From the NCBI RefSeq assembly GCF_000262465.1, contig NZ_CM001489.1, positions 971,772 through 1,035,771 on the forward strand: a DNA stretch of 64,000 nt. The letters are read 5' to 3'. Below are positions 32,819 through 42,402 of this stretch, in pieces (positions within the stretch are counted from its first letter, which is position 1; every line of letters begins with the position of its first letter). The DNA comes from Frankia sp. QA3 (GTDB lineage Bacteria > Actinomycetota > Actinomycetes > Frankiales > Frankiaceae). The translations under genes and the position numbers were made by a program. Under the pieces are notes generated by a model. It was not told the origin of the DNA and made no database searches. It saw only the letters and a program-made list of their open reading frames with translations.

Positions 32819-34129
32819 ATGCAGGCGTGGCCATCTCCTCCGATACGTCCACTTCCAGGCCGCGGCCGGCCCTTGCGGATCTTCGACACGGCCACGTCGA
32901 GCGTGCGGGCCCTGGATTCCGCGCCCACGGCTCGCCTCTACGTCTGCGGCATCACGCCGTATGACGCGACGCACCTGGGCCATGCCTTCACGTATCTGAC
33001 GTATGACCTCGCGCAGCGGGTCCTGCGGGATGCCGGTCATACCGTCCTTTATGTACAGAATGTTACAGATATTGATGATCCCCTGCTGGAGCGGGCCGAC
33101 CGGGACGGCCTGGACTGGCGTGACCTCGCCGCCCGGGAGATCGCGCTGTTCCGCGAGGACATGACCGCGCTGCGGATGCTCCCCCCGGACGCCTACGTCG
33201 GTGTGGTCGAGGCCATCCCGATGATCGTCGACATGGTCGCCGAGCTCGTCGACCGGGGCGCGGCCTACCACGTCGACGACGACCTGTACTTCTCCATCGC
33301 CGCCGCCCCCGCCTTCGGCGACATCTCCCACCTGTCCAGGGCCGAGATGCTCGCGATCTGCACCGAGCGGGGCGGCGATCCGCAGCGCGCCGGCAAGAAG
33401 GACCCCCTGGACCCGCTGCTGTGGCGGGCGCAGCGCCCCGGGGAGCCGTCGTGGCCCTCCCCGTTCGGTCCCGGCCGCCCGGGCTGGCACATCGAGTGCT
33501 CGGCGATCGCCCGCCACCACCTCGGCGGTGTCGTCGACATCCAGGGCGGGGGCACCGACCTGTCCTTCCCGCACCACGAGTGCAGCGCCGCGCACGCCGA
33601 GGTCGCCGCCGGTGCCCGCCCGTTCGCCCGCAGCTACGTGCACACCGCGATGGTCAGCCTCGACGGCCACAAGATGTCGAAGTCGCGCGGCAACCTGGAG
33701 TTCGTCTCCCGGCTGCGCCGCGCCGGGACGGACCTGGCCGCGCTGCGCCTCGCCCTGCTCGACCACCGCCACACCGACGACTGGGAGTGGACCGCGGGCC
33801 TGCTGGCGGACGCGGTGGCCCGGGTCGAGCGGTGGCGGGCCGCCGTCGCCCTGCCCGCCGGCCCGGACGCGACGCCCGTGCTGGCCACCGTCCGGGAGCG
33901 GCTCGCCGACGACCTCGACGCCCCCGGCGCCCTCGCCGCGGTCGATGCCTGGGTCGAGGCGGCGCTCGCCGACGCCGGTGGAACCGACGCCGGTGGCCCG
34001 GCCGGCACGTCCTCTCGCGGTTTCGGCGGTGCGGCGGGTGCCGGGGGGGAGGCGCCCGCACTCGTCGCTCGTCTCGTTGACACACTGCTCGGTGTAGACC
34101 TTGAACCCGTCCGACCCAGAGGGAGCTGA
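32819..34129 (+). CDS. mshC: L-cysteine:1D-myo-inosityl 2-amino-2-deoxy-glucopyranoside ligase
   Basis: MshC joins cysteine to GlcN-Ins with ATP, the third step of mycothiol synthesis. The 436-aa protein is a cysteinyl-tRNA synthetase relative lacking the anticodon-binding part: zinc-ligand Cys43 in YVCGIT, HLGH at 52-55 (HIGH motif), WHIECS at 223-228 and HHEC further on, and KMSKS at 285-289. The RPLRIFDT start and [11 protein letters not shown] are typical of MshC and not of CysS. ATG at 32819. It ends three bases before the next gene. Confidence 0.95.
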   Translation: MQAWPSPPIRPLPGRGRPLRIFDTATSSVRALDSAPTARLYVCGITPYDATHLGHAFTYLTYDLAQRVLRDAGHTVLYVQNVTDIDDPLLERADRDGLDWRDLAAREIALFREDMTALRMLPPDAYVGVVEAIPMIVDMVAELVDRGAAYHVDDDLYFSIAAAPAFGDISHLSRAEMLAICTERGGDPQRAGKKDPLDPLLWRAQRPGEPSWPSPFGPGRPGWHIECSAIARHHLGGVVDIQGGGTDLSFPHHECSAAHAEVAAGARPFARSYVHTAMVSLDGHKMSKSRGNLEFVSRLRRAGTDLAALRLALLDHRHTDDWEWTAGLLADAVARVERWRAAVALPAGPDATPVLATVRERLADDLDAPGALAAVDAWVEAALADAGGTDAGGPAGTSSRGFGGAAGAGGEAPALVARLVDTLLGVDLEPVRPRGS

Positions 34130-34132
34130 GGG

Positions 34133-35329
34133 ATGGGGGCTCACCACCGCAGGACAGATCCCGGGGCAGCGACCGAACGACCCGCCTTCGACGAGGTCGC
34201 CCACGGCTACGACCCGCGCCAGGTGGACGACTACCTCGCCACGCTGTGGCGCTACGCCAGCCAGGTGACCTCGCGCGCGGCCGCCGCCGAGAGCGCGCTG
34301 AGGCACGAGCGGGAGCGCAATGCGGGCGTCGCCGGCACCGAGGAGTTCGCCGCCCAGGCCGGCGGCCGGATCGGGCAGATGCTCGCCATCGCCCAGCGGG
34401 AGGCCGACGAGATCATCGACGGCGCCCGCCAGATCGCCGAGTCGGCCCTGGAGGAGGTGATCGAGGACGCCGGGGCGAACCATCCGATCGTCCGCGAGGC
34501 CCGCGAGCAGGCCGAGAAGCTTCTGCTCGACGCGGTGGAGGAGAGCCGTCGGCTCGCCCTCGAACGCCACCGGGAGCTGGCGGACGAGATCGCCCGCAGC
34601 TCCGCGTCCCTCGACACGCTTCGCCACCAACAGGGCGAGATCATCGGAGCGGTGCTGCGGCTGCGCCGCATCCTCGGCTCCGACGAGGTCGACCGCGCCG
34701 TCACCGACCTGGCCCGCGCCGGCACGGCCCCGCCGGAAGCGGGCGGACCCGGCGACCCGGCAGCCGCCGGCGGCTTCCCCACCGGCGCTACGCCGGACGG
34801 TTTCGTTCCCGGCGCCTCCGCGGCGCAGGCAACCGGCGGCGGCTTCCCGGGCGGGCCGGAGACGACGGCGCCGACGGTGGTGGACGGGCCGACGATGCCG
34901 TCCACGCCCCCCGTCGGCGCGCCACCCCCGCCGCCCAGGGCGGCCGGTAACCCCGACGCGGCGACGTCCCCAGCCGCCCCCGGCCAGCACGGCCCGGGCT
35001 GGCCGGGGGCGGCGGGCGCCGGTTCGGCCTGGGAGGCGGCTGGCGTCTTCGGGGCGTCCGGCGGTGCCGCCGACGCCGGTGGGCCGGCCGTGGGCGCCGC
35101 CGGCCCGACCGTCGGTGCTGGCGCGGCGGCCGGTCGGGTCGCGGGCCGCGCGGGCGCATCCGGGCTCGGCCGGCGCCCGCCTGGCCGGCATCGGCAGGGC
35201 GACGTCGCCGACGCCGAGCCGTACCCGGTGAGCACCGCGCCGCGGGAGCCGGCGGCCAGCACCGCCGGCGTCCCCTTCCGGCGAGGCGCCGACGAGGACA
35301 TCATCGACGCCGAGATCGTCGAGGAGTAG
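34133..35329 (+). CDS. DivIVA-like coiled-coil protein
   Basis: A 398-aa protein. The N-terminus has a DivIVA-type FDEVAHGYDPRQVDDYLATL motif (about 19-38); a coiled coil of about 140 residues follows (ALRHERERN to SSASLDTLRHQQGEI), then a long Ala/Gly/Pro-rich tail ending in EDIIDAEIVEE. DivIVA proteins mark curved membrane and organise polar growth in actinobacteria, but this branch lacks a clear lipid-binding head, so it may be one of the related cytoskeletal proteins (Scy/FilP-like). It follows mshC after three bases. Confidence 0.7.
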   Translation: MGAHHRRTDPGAATERPAFDEVAHGYDPRQVDDYLATLWRYASQVTSRAAAAESALRHERERNAGVAGTEEFAAQAGGRIGQMLAIAQREADEIIDGARQIAESALEEVIEDAGANHPIVREAREQAEKLLLDAVEESRRLALERHRELADEIARSSASLDTLRHQQGEIIGAVLRLRRILGSDEVDRAVTDLARAGTAPPEAGGPGDPAAAGGFPTGATPDGFVPGASAAQATGGGFPGGPETTAPTVVDGPTMPSTPPVGAPPPPPRAAGNPDAATSPAAPGQHGPGWPGAAGAGSAWEAAGVFGASGGAADAGGPAVGAAGPTVGAGAAAGRVAGRAGASGLGRRPPGRHRQGDVADAEPYPVSTAPREPAASTAGVPFRRGADEDIIDAEIVEE

Positions 35330-35561
35330 GCCGCCGCCCCCGTCCGCGGCGGCGGCGGATTCCACGCGCCGCCGCCCGGCCCGGCTTGGGACCGCCCGGC
35401 CGGCTCGGCCCGGGACCGTCGAGGCCCCGACCGTCCGGGCGGCCGTTCGGTCCCGACCACCTGGACTGCGGGCAGGTCCCGACCACCTGGACTGCCGGCG
35501 GCCCGGACCTGGTCGGACTGGGCGGGTCCGGCCGCCGGGCGGAGTCAGGGTGTGAGCGGAA

Positions 35562-36404
35562 TTACTGCCCGCGGCGTCGCAGGTAGCGTTCGAACTCGCG
35601 GGCGATCGCGTCGCCGCTGGCCTCCGGTAGCGCCGTCTCCGGCTCCCGGGACTCCAGCGAGCGGACGTACTCGGCGACCTCGGTGTCCCCCGCGGCGAGC
35701 TCGTCGACCTGACGCTCCCACGCCTTCGCCCGCTCCGGCAGATCCCCGAGCGGGATCTCGATGTCGAGCAGGTCCTCCACCCGCCGCAGCAGGGCGAGCG
35801 TCGCCTTCGGGCACGGCGGGTTCGCGACGTAGTGCGGCACCGCCGCCCAGAATGACACCGACGCCAGCTCCGCCCGCGCGCACGCCTCACCGAAGACGCC
35901 GACGATGCCGGTCGGACCCTCGTAGCGCGACGGCTCCAACCCGAGCCTCGCCGCCGTCGCCGCGTCCCCGGCCGTCCCGCTGATGGGCACCGGACGGGTG
36001 TGGGGGGAGTCCGCGAGCAGCGCACCGAGCGAGATCACCATGTCGCTACCGAGGGCGTGCACCGCCTCGATCAGCTCGTCGGTGAAGCCGCGCCAGCGCA
36101 TGTTCGGCTCCAGCCCGCGGATGAGCACCAGGTCCGTCTCCGACTTCGGCGGCCGCGCCACCGACAGCCGGGTGGTCGGCCAGGTGATCTTCCGGGACGC
36201 CCCGTCGGTTCCGCTCACCGTCGGCCGGTTCACCTGGAAGTCGTAGTAGTCGTCCGGGTCGATCGCACCGATCACCCGGGCCTTGAACGCCGTCTCCAGA
36301 TGCTCCACGGCGGCAGAGGACGCGTCGGCGGCGTCGTTCCAACCCTCGAAGGCGGCTACCACGACCGGCGACCGCAGTTGACCGACGCCGGAGAACTCGA
36401 TCAC
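35562..36404 (-). CDS. PAC2 family protein (proteasome assembly chaperone-like)
   Basis: A 280-aa protein of the PAC2 superfamily. The start VVVAAFEGWNDAADASSAA, the middle LVLIRGLEPNMRWRGFTDELI and ALLADSPHTRPVP are conserved in the actinobacterial branch (Rv2125-like). PAC2 proteins help eukaryotic and archaeal proteasomes assemble; the bacterial role is unproven, though this genome has a proteasome. GTG at 36404 follows AGGAGG. It is convergent with the DivIVA-like gene. Confidence 0.9.
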   Translation of the reverse strand: MIEFSGVGQLRSPVVVAAFEGWNDAADASSAAVEHLETAFKARVIGAIDPDDYYDFQVNRPTVSGTDGASRKITWPTTRLSVARPPKSETDLVLIRGLEPNMRWRGFTDELIEAVHALGSDMVISLGALLADSPHTRPVPISGTAGDAATAARLGLEPSRYEGPTGIVGVFGEACARAELASVSFWAAVPHYVANPPCPKATLALLRRVEDLLDIEIPLGDLPERAKAWERQVDELAAGDTEVAEYVRSLESREPETALPEASGDAIAREFERYLRRRGQ

Positions 36405-37723
36405 CTACCACCTCCTGCCGCCCAGCGGCGGCCCACTGCCCCCGTGACAGTGCAACGGTACGTCCTCACGGAGACGACTCCTGCCCAGAGCCGACATCCG
36501 TTACGTCAGCCCTCCTTGCATCCGGTGGGGAACCTGCCCTCGCCCGCGGTGAACCTCCGCGGGACCAGTCTGCCGGTGTTCTCGTGGGAACGCCTTTCCT
36601 CGGTCTGGCGATGACGAACAACGCCGGGCGGATCGGACATCCGTTCCGGATCGACGCGGTGGCTGCACCGTACCGGCTCCCGACGAGTACCCGCTGCCGC
36701 GGGAAGGCGAACGGTCGCAGCGAGGACTGTCGTCGTTGCGACACCCGCTCACTCCCGTCTCCCGGCTCGTCTCTCAACCCCGGCGTCCGCCGCGGCCCCG
36801 CCCGCTCCGGTAGGGGCAGCGCGCGCCCGCCGCGCCCAGCCGCACCGCCACCGTTGACTCCCGCGCCGCCCGTCCTACCACCCCAACGGATGGCCACGCT
36901 CACCCGGCCACCCCTGGCCGCGTCCTCGCCAACCCGCGGTCCGACGACACCATTCCCGGCCGGGCGCGCCGCCGAGCGGACGGGCGCAGGCCCGCGGCGA
37001 TCGGCGCCCGCGGCGGGCTGCCCCGGCGCGGCGGCCGCCCGCACTGAGGCGACCGCTGCCGCGGTGCCCGGCGGATGTCCGATGATCCGCTGTCCGTCCT
37101 GTCCCGACGTGTGCCGGAGGCCCTCTGGCGCCATGGTCCCCATGTTGCCGGGCGCCGCCCCCTTCCCGTGCGGCATTCCCGCCGACGAGCGGTGTAACGA
37201 GATCCTCAGGTCCCGGTCGCCCGGACGGGCCGCGCCCCGGATCCAGGGCCCCGTGCCCCGAGGCCCGCCCGTGCCCCGAGGCCCCGTATCCCGAGCGCCG
37301 TAATCCGAGCCCCTTGTGCCGTGTCTCGAGCCCGTGGGCCGTGTCTCGAGCCCGTGGGCCGTGTCTCGAGCCCGTAGGCCGTGTCTCGAGCCCGTAGGCC
37401 GTGTCTCGAGCCCCGTGTGCCGTGTCTCGAGCACCGTAGGCCGGGTCCCGAGTCCCGTCTGCCCCGGCCCGGCTCGCCTTCGGCAAGCCCGGCTTTCCGA
37501 GCCCGGTGTGCCGCCCGCCCGCCGATGTGCGGCCGCGATCCGGCAGCATACGGACAGGACCGGTCCGTACCGGGCGGAGCGGGGCCCTCTCCAGGCCGGA
37601 GATCCCCCGGGCGCGACCGGCCGGCGTGGGCAATCGGCAGGCGGCGACCCGCGTCCAGGCAAGGCATGTCGTCCCGCGCATCCGGAACCATCCGGGGCGC
37701 GCCGATTCGAGCTAGGAGCGAAC
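36405..37723. other. Long stretch without a recognised gene
   Basis: About 1.3 kb. Frames on both strands are open for long distances but rich in Arg/Pro/Ser/Gly and without family matches. It includes the 20-base tandem repeat at 37319-37448. The region next to 36405 must contain the PAC2 promoter, and the end contains the HAD gene start signals. Confidence 0.6.
37319..37448. repeat. 20-base tandem repeat, about six copies
   Basis: Units of the form CCGTGTCTCGAGCCCGTGGG follow each other without spacers, with T/G or G/A variants in later copies. Each contains a TCTCGAG core. The tract is not a CRISPR array because there are no spacers. It lies upstream of the HAD phosphatase gene in non-coding DNA. 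Confidence 0.85.
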
Positions 37724-38530
37724 GTGGGAAGCCTCGCGGCGGTCTTCTTCGACATGGACGGCCTGCTCGTCGACACCGAACCGATCTGGACCGTCGCCGA
37801 GCACGAGGCTGCGGCGCGTCTCGGCGGCGAGTTCACGCCGGCGATGAAGCGGGCGATGATCGGCCACGGCATCGACACGGCAGTGCCGATCATGGTGTCG
37901 ATGCTCGGCCGGCCGCCGGCCGACGTCCCGGCTACGGAGCGTTTCCTGCTGCGACGCTCCGCCGAACTGTTCCGCGAGCCTGGTGTGATCGTCCCGCAGC
38001 CCGGCGCCGTCGAGCTGCTCGCCACCCTGCGGGAGCGCGCCGTCCCGGCGGCGCTGGTCTCCTCGTCCTTCCGGGACCTGATGGACCCCGTGCTCGGCGT
38101 CATCGGCCGCGACCTCTTCGCGACGACGGTGGCCGGCGACGAGGTGAGCCGGCGCAAGCCGGATCCCGAGCCCTACCTGACCGCCGCCCGCCTGCTCGGC
38201 GTGGACCCGCGGCGCTGCGTCGTCCTGGAGGACAGCCCGTCGGGCGCCCGCGCCGGCGTGGCCGCCGGCTGCGCGACCGTCCTGGTCCCCTCCATGCCGG
38301 ACCTGCTCGCCCCCACCGCCCCCGCGCCGCCCGCCCCCGCGCCGCCCGCCGATGTGGCGCCCTCGGTCATCCCCGCCGGCGCCGCGACCGGTTCCGGCCC
38401 GAGCCACCCCGCCGGTCCGGATACCGCCGAGCCCGTGCCCGCCGGCCTCGCCGCGATCGTCGCCAGCCTGCACGACGTCACCCTCGATCTGCTCGACGAG
38501 CTGCTGAGCGCCCGGCCGGTGGCGAGCTGA
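37724..38530 (+). CDS. HAD-superfamily phosphatase
   Basis: A 268-aa hydrolase of the beta-phosphoglucomutase-like group. Motif I FFDMDGLLVD is at about 8-17 with the nucleophile and acid Asp; motif II is ALVSSS, motif III RRKPDPEPY and motif IV VLEDSPSGARAGVAAG. The C-terminus carries an Ala/Pro-rich linker (about 190-240) and a short helix. GTG at 37724 follows TAGGAGCG. Substrates of this group are small phosphosugars or similar; not predictable here. Its end overlaps the convergent DUF559 remnant. Confidence 0.88.
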   Translation: MGSLAAVFFDMDGLLVDTEPIWTVAEHEAAARLGGEFTPAMKRAMIGHGIDTAVPIMVSMLGRPPADVPATERFLLRRSAELFREPGVIVPQPGAVELLATLRERAVPAALVSSSFRDLMDPVLGVIGRDLFATTVAGDEVSRRKPDPEPYLTAARLLGVDPRRCVVLEDSPSGARAGVAAGCATVLVPSMPDLLAPTAPAPPAPAPPADVAPSVIPAGAATGSGPSHPAGPDTAEPVPAGLAAIVASLHDVTLDLLDELLSARPVAS

Positions 38531-39449
38531 CCGCGGCATCTGCCAGTGCCAGCGCGCGTCCCACCAGATCGACGACGCCCGCCGGGCGGCCCAGCACATC
38601 GGCCCAGGTGAAACGCAGCAGGGTCCAGCCGACCGAGAGCAGGTCGTTCTGCCGCGCGCGGTCGCGGAACAGCGCGCGCGGCTGGCGGTGGTAGGCGGCG
38701 CCGTCCGCCTCCACGGCGACCAGCCGGCTCGGCCAGGCGAGGTCGAGCCGGGCGACTGGACGGCCTCCCAGGGCCCGGTCCTGCTGCGGCAGGTCGTCCG
38801 GCGTCCCTTCGAGGAGGCCGACGCCCACGAGCCCCGTCGGCTTGTCCGTCGTCGGGCTCCTGGGACCCCACACCTGCCACTGCAGCTCCTCCGGCGGCAG
38901 GCCGGCGTCGAGCAGCAGCAGGCGTAGCCGCGTCTCCAGGGGCGACTCGGCCCGCCCGTCGACGAGCGCGAAACCAGTCCCGACGCGCGACCACTCCCCG
39001 TCGGCCGGCTGCCGACCTGAGCACGGCGTCGATGTCCGGCACTCGCCGTTGGTGCAGCGCGGCGTCCAGCAGGCTCACGGCGGTCTCCCGATCGCCGGCC
39101 AGGACCAGGTCCGCCAGCGTGCGCTCGGCGGTGGTGACGGGGATGCCGCGCCATAGCTGCCATTCGTCGGGGCGACAGGCGCCCAGATGCCGGATGAGAC
39201 CGACGATGTCGGCGGCCGCGTGAGCGGATCGGGGGAGCAGAAGGTGGACCGGTTCGCCGGAGGGCGCCGTGACTCGCCGGTCGGCCTGCGCGCGGGTCGT
39301 CCTCCCCGCGCCCGAGGATGCGCGCGTCGGGCGGTGCGCCGGCGCGTCCGGTCCCGACGGGCCGCCCCGGTCCTCCTCGCCCACCTGAGCAGGCCGTCCT
39401 GTCGGGCAGCGAGCCGACGCACGGAGTGCGGGAGCACGGGAAGGTCCAC
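38478..39449 (-). pseudogene. DUF559-domain gene with several frameshifts
   Basis: Three frames each hold a piece of one known layout. From GTG 39449: VDLPVLPHSVRRLAARQDGLL. Then in another frame (about 39280-39000): PSGEPVHLLLPRSAHAAADIV, GIPVTTAERTLADLVLAGDRE. Then in a third (about 38960-38478): ESPLETRLRLLLLDAGLPPEE and the DUF559 nuclease-like end ARLDLAWPSRLVAVEADGA, RDRARQNDLLSVGW. A stretch between the first two appears lost. The catalytic-fold acidic residues in the last piece are kept, but the gene cannot be read through. Confidence 0.75.
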
Positions 39450-39575
39450 CCCGCCAGCCTGGCCCGCCCTTCGGCTCCCGGGCAGCGGCACATGGCCATC
39501 TGTGGACGAGCCGGAAGCCTGTGGATGAGGACTTTGGAGGCAGGTTTTTCCGTAATCGCCCGTGTACGGAGCCGT

Positions 39576-39650
39576 GCCGAGGGCTAGGCACGGTTTTTCG
39601 CCCGAAAACCGTGCCTAACCCTCGGCATGATTTGGCAGCAATGTGGCCGG
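39576..39650. repeat. Dispersed palindromic repeat, copy 1
   Basis: An imperfect hairpin: GCCGAGGGCTAGGCACGG at 39576 pairs with CCGTGCCTAACCCTCGGC ending at 39626, around a TTTTTCGCCCGAAAA loop. It is followed by a tail like GAT-TTGGC...TGGCCGG. Copies 2 (47773) and 3 (60553) share the stem ends, the loop style and the tail. Confidence 0.85.
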
Positions 39651-39689
39651 GCCGTGCTACGGGGGGTAGACGACGGACTGGGCCGGTTC

Positions 39690-39735
39690 GACGTGCCGAC
39701 GTGCCGACGTGGCGACGTGGCGACGTGCCGAGGCG
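39690..39735. repeat. 9-base tandem repeat
   Basis: About five units of the GACGTGCC / GACGTGGC type follow each other in the gap before the ABC permease gene. Confidence 0.75.
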
Positions 39736-39866
39736 CCGGCGGGCCGGTGGCGTCCGGAGGTCCGCCAGCGCCGCGGCCGCCAGGTCCGTGTCGCGGAGGC
39801 TGCGCTGTCGGCCGCTCCCACGAGCGGGGTGCGCTGCCCGGTGGCGCTGGGAGCTTGCCGGGCGGG

Positions 39867-42398
39867 TCAGGTGGCGGAGATGGCGCGCAGGACGTCCATT
39901 CTGGCGGCGCGGCGGGCGGGGAAGACGGCGGCGAGGATGCCGAGCAGGACGCCGACGATGATGACGACGATGATCGTCGGGACCGGGTAGGCGAACGTGC
40001 TGATGCCCTGGGAGGCCAGGGCCTTGGTCAGGGCCCAGCCGAAGACGCTGCCGACGGCCACCCCCAGCACGGCGCCGAAGACCGAGATGATCGTCGACTC
40101 CATGACGACCATGGCCCGCATCTGCCCGCGGCTCATGCCCACGGCGCGCAGCAGCCCGATCTCCCGGGTTCGTTCGATCACGGACAGGGCGAGCGTGTTC
40201 ACGATGCCGAACAGCGCGATGATCACCGCCAGGGCCAGCAGGACGTAGATGAAGCCGAGCAGCTGGTCGATCTGCTTCTCCTGCTGGGCGACGAACTCCG
40301 ACTGGTCGCGCACCTCCACCGTGGCGTACGGCTTGACCACCTTGTCGATCTCGGCGCGCACGGCCGCGGGGTCGGCCCCGTCGGCGCGTTTGACCAGCAC
40401 GAACAGGTCGAGGTCGTCGGTGGAGTGCCGGGCGAGCTGGCCGGTCGAGATGATCCACGAGCCGGCCACCTGGCTCTTCTTGTACGTCCCGACGAGGGTG
40501 AGGTCCTGGGCGCCGTCGGGGAAGGTGACGGGGATCTTCTGGCCGACGGTGAGGTGGCGGTCGGCGGCGGTGGTGTCCTCCACGAGGATCGTGCCGTCGC
40601 CGAGGGCATGGATGTCCCCGGACACCTTCTTGAGCGCCAGCACCTTGGGCAGGCCGGCCGGATCCCCGGCGAGCACCTGGGCGTCGCGTCCGGCGACCTT
40701 CACCAGGCCGCCGCGCAGCCCGGTCGCGACCTCGATGCCGGGCTTGCCGGCCAGGTCGCGTGCCACCTGGCCGCTGAAGCCCTGGCCGAAGCCCTGGGCG
40801 GTCAGGAAGAAGTCGGCGCCGAGACTGTCCTGCACGGTCGTCCGCACCGACTCCTTGATCGACTGCCCGAGGATCGAGAAGGCGCTGACCAGGGCCAGTC
40901 CGATCATGAGGGCGGAGGCGGTCGAGGCGGTGCGCCGCGGGTTGCGCATCGCGTTCTCCCGGCCGAGCCGGCCCGTGGTGCCGAACAGCGAGACGAACGG
41001 CGCGCCGAGCACCCGGATGATCGGGCCGGACAGCAGGGGCGACAGGGTGGCGATACCGAGGAAGATCCCCGCGGCGCCGCCCCCGACGGCGGTGGCTCCC
41101 GACTTGCCCGCCGACGCGGTCCCGAGGACGAGCAGCAGCACCCCGAGCGCCGTGAGGGCGGTCCCGGCGACGGCCCGGGTGCGCAGCGAGCGCGTCGGCA
41201 GCACGTAGGTCTCCCGCATCGCCGCGATCGGCGGCACGGACGCCGCCTTGCGCGCCGGCACGAAGGCCGCGGCCGAGGTGATCAGGACCCCCACGGCGTA
41301 GGCCACGATGATCGTGCGCGCCTCGAACACCAGCGAGCCGCTGGGCAGGTCGACGCCGAACGCCCCGACCGCGGCCCGCAGCAGCACGGCGAGCCCCGCG
41401 CCGAACAGCAGTCCCACGCTCGCCCCGGCGAAGCCGACCAGAGCCGCCTCGACCTGCAGCGACACCTGCACCTGACGTCGGCTCGCGCCGATCGCCCGCA
41501 GCAGCGCCAGCTCCCGCACCCGCTGCGCCACCAGCATCGTGAACGTGTTGAAGATGATGAACGCTCCGACGAACACCGAGATCGCCGCGAAGATCAGCAG
41601 GAAGGTCGAGAAGCCGCTGATCGCCTGCTGCACGGCGCTGGCGTTCTCCTCCGACAGCTGCGCGCCGGTGATCGCCTCCACGCCGGCGGGGAGCACGGCG
41701 GCGACCCGCGTGCGCAGCTCCTGCTGGCCGAGGCCGGGGGCGGCCGCCAGGTGGACGGAGCTGAACTGGCCGGGGGCCAGCAGCACCCGCTGGGCGGTCG
41801 CGGTGTCGAAGGCGGTCACCGCGGCGCCGCCGAGGCTGTCCTGCCCGGCCACGCGGAACGTGCCGACCAGCGTGTAGGTCGCGGGCGCCCCCTTGGTCTG
41901 CACGGAGATCCGCGTCCCGAGGGCGAGGTGCAGATCCTGCGCGGTCGCCCGATCCACCACGATCTCCCCGGGGCCCGGAGCGCGGCCCTCGGCGAGCTGC
42001 TCGGACGCGGTCGGCTGGCCGCCCGTCCAGTTGGTGCCGAGCCCCGGAGCCCCGCCCTCCTTCGCAGGCTTGCCGGTGCGCGGGTTGATGAGCACCGCCT
42101 GGCCGTCGACCGACCCGACGGCCGCCCGCACCCCGTCGACCCTGGCGACGGTGTCGAGGACCGACGCGGGCAGCGGCGGTCGGCCGGAGTCGCTCGTCGG
42201 GTCGATCTGGTTGACCGCCCGGACCGCGACGCTGACGTTCTTGTTGATGTCGGCGAACAGGGTGTCGAACGTCCGGTTGAGCGTGTCCGTCAGGACCAGG
42301 GTCCCGGTGACGAAACTCACGCCGACGACGACCGCCAGCATGGACAGGGCCAGCCGGATCTTGCGGGCCAGCAGGCTCTTGAGAGTGGCGCGCAGCAT
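39867..42398 (-). CDS. ABC transporter permease, FtsX/MacB family
   Basis: An 843-aa protein with two FtsX-type halves. The N-terminus (LKSLLARKIRLALSMLAVVVGVSFVTGTLVLTDTL) is the usual first helix, followed by an extracytoplasmic domain, three helices, a second helix-plus-domain unit and three final helices with FGIVNTLALSVIERTREIGLLRAVGMSRGQ. Such permeases work with a LolD/MacB-like ATPase; the gene at 42403 provides it four bases upstream. Substrates in this family are lipids, peptides or antibiotics. ATG at 42398; the longer frame is shadow. Confidence 0.92.
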   Translation of the reverse strand: MLRATLKSLLARKIRLALSMLAVVVGVSFVTGTLVLTDTLNRTFDTLFADINKNVSVAVRAVNQIDPTSDSGRPPLPASVLDTVARVDGVRAAVGSVDGQAVLINPRTGKPAKEGGAPGLGTNWTGGQPTASEQLAEGRAPGPGEIVVDRATAQDLHLALGTRISVQTKGAPATYTLVGTFRVAGQDSLGGAAVTAFDTATAQRVLLAPGQFSSVHLAAAPGLGQQELRTRVAAVLPAGVEAITGAQLSEENASAVQQAISGFSTFLLIFAAISVFVGAFIIFNTFTMLVAQRVRELALLRAIGASRRQVQVSLQVEAALVGFAGASVGLLFGAGLAVLLRAAVGAFGVDLPSGSLVFEARTIIVAYAVGVLITSAAAFVPARKAASVPPIAAMRETYVLPTRSLRTRAVAGTALTALGVLLLVLGTASAGKSGATAVGGGAAGIFLGIATLSPLLSGPIIRVLGAPFVSLFGTTGRLGRENAMRNPRRTASTASALMIGLALVSAFSILGQSIKESVRTTVQDSLGADFFLTAQGFGQGFSGQVARDLAGKPGIEVATGLRGGLVKVAGRDAQVLAGDPAGLPKVLALKKVSGDIHALGDGTILVEDTTAADRHLTVGQKIPVTFPDGAQDLTLVGTYKKSQVAGSWIISTGQLARHSTDDLDLFVLVKRADGADPAAVRAEIDKVVKPYATVEVRDQSEFVAQQEKQIDQLLGFIYVLLALAVIIALFGIVNTLALSVIERTREIGLLRAVGMSRGQMRAMVVMESTIISVFGAVLGVAVGSVFGWALTKALASQGISTFAYPVPTIIVVIIVGVLLGILAAVFPARRAARMDVLRAISAT

Positions 42399-42402
42399 CG
42401 GC

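Noticed and set aside
32768..36025. Very long minus-strand open frame (1085 codons) opposite mshC and the DivIVA-like gene
   Set aside because: It is antisense to well-supported genes, Arg/Gly/Asp-rich without family motifs; long shadow frames are expected at this GC content.
37319..37448. CRISPR array
   Set aside because: The repeats abut with no spacers and no cas gene is near.
36466..38157. Minus-strand frame of 563 codons across the 37319 repeats
   Set aside because: It reads through a non-coding tandem repeat (giving ARDT/LETRPTGS repeats) and then antisense to the HAD gene; no domain is seen.
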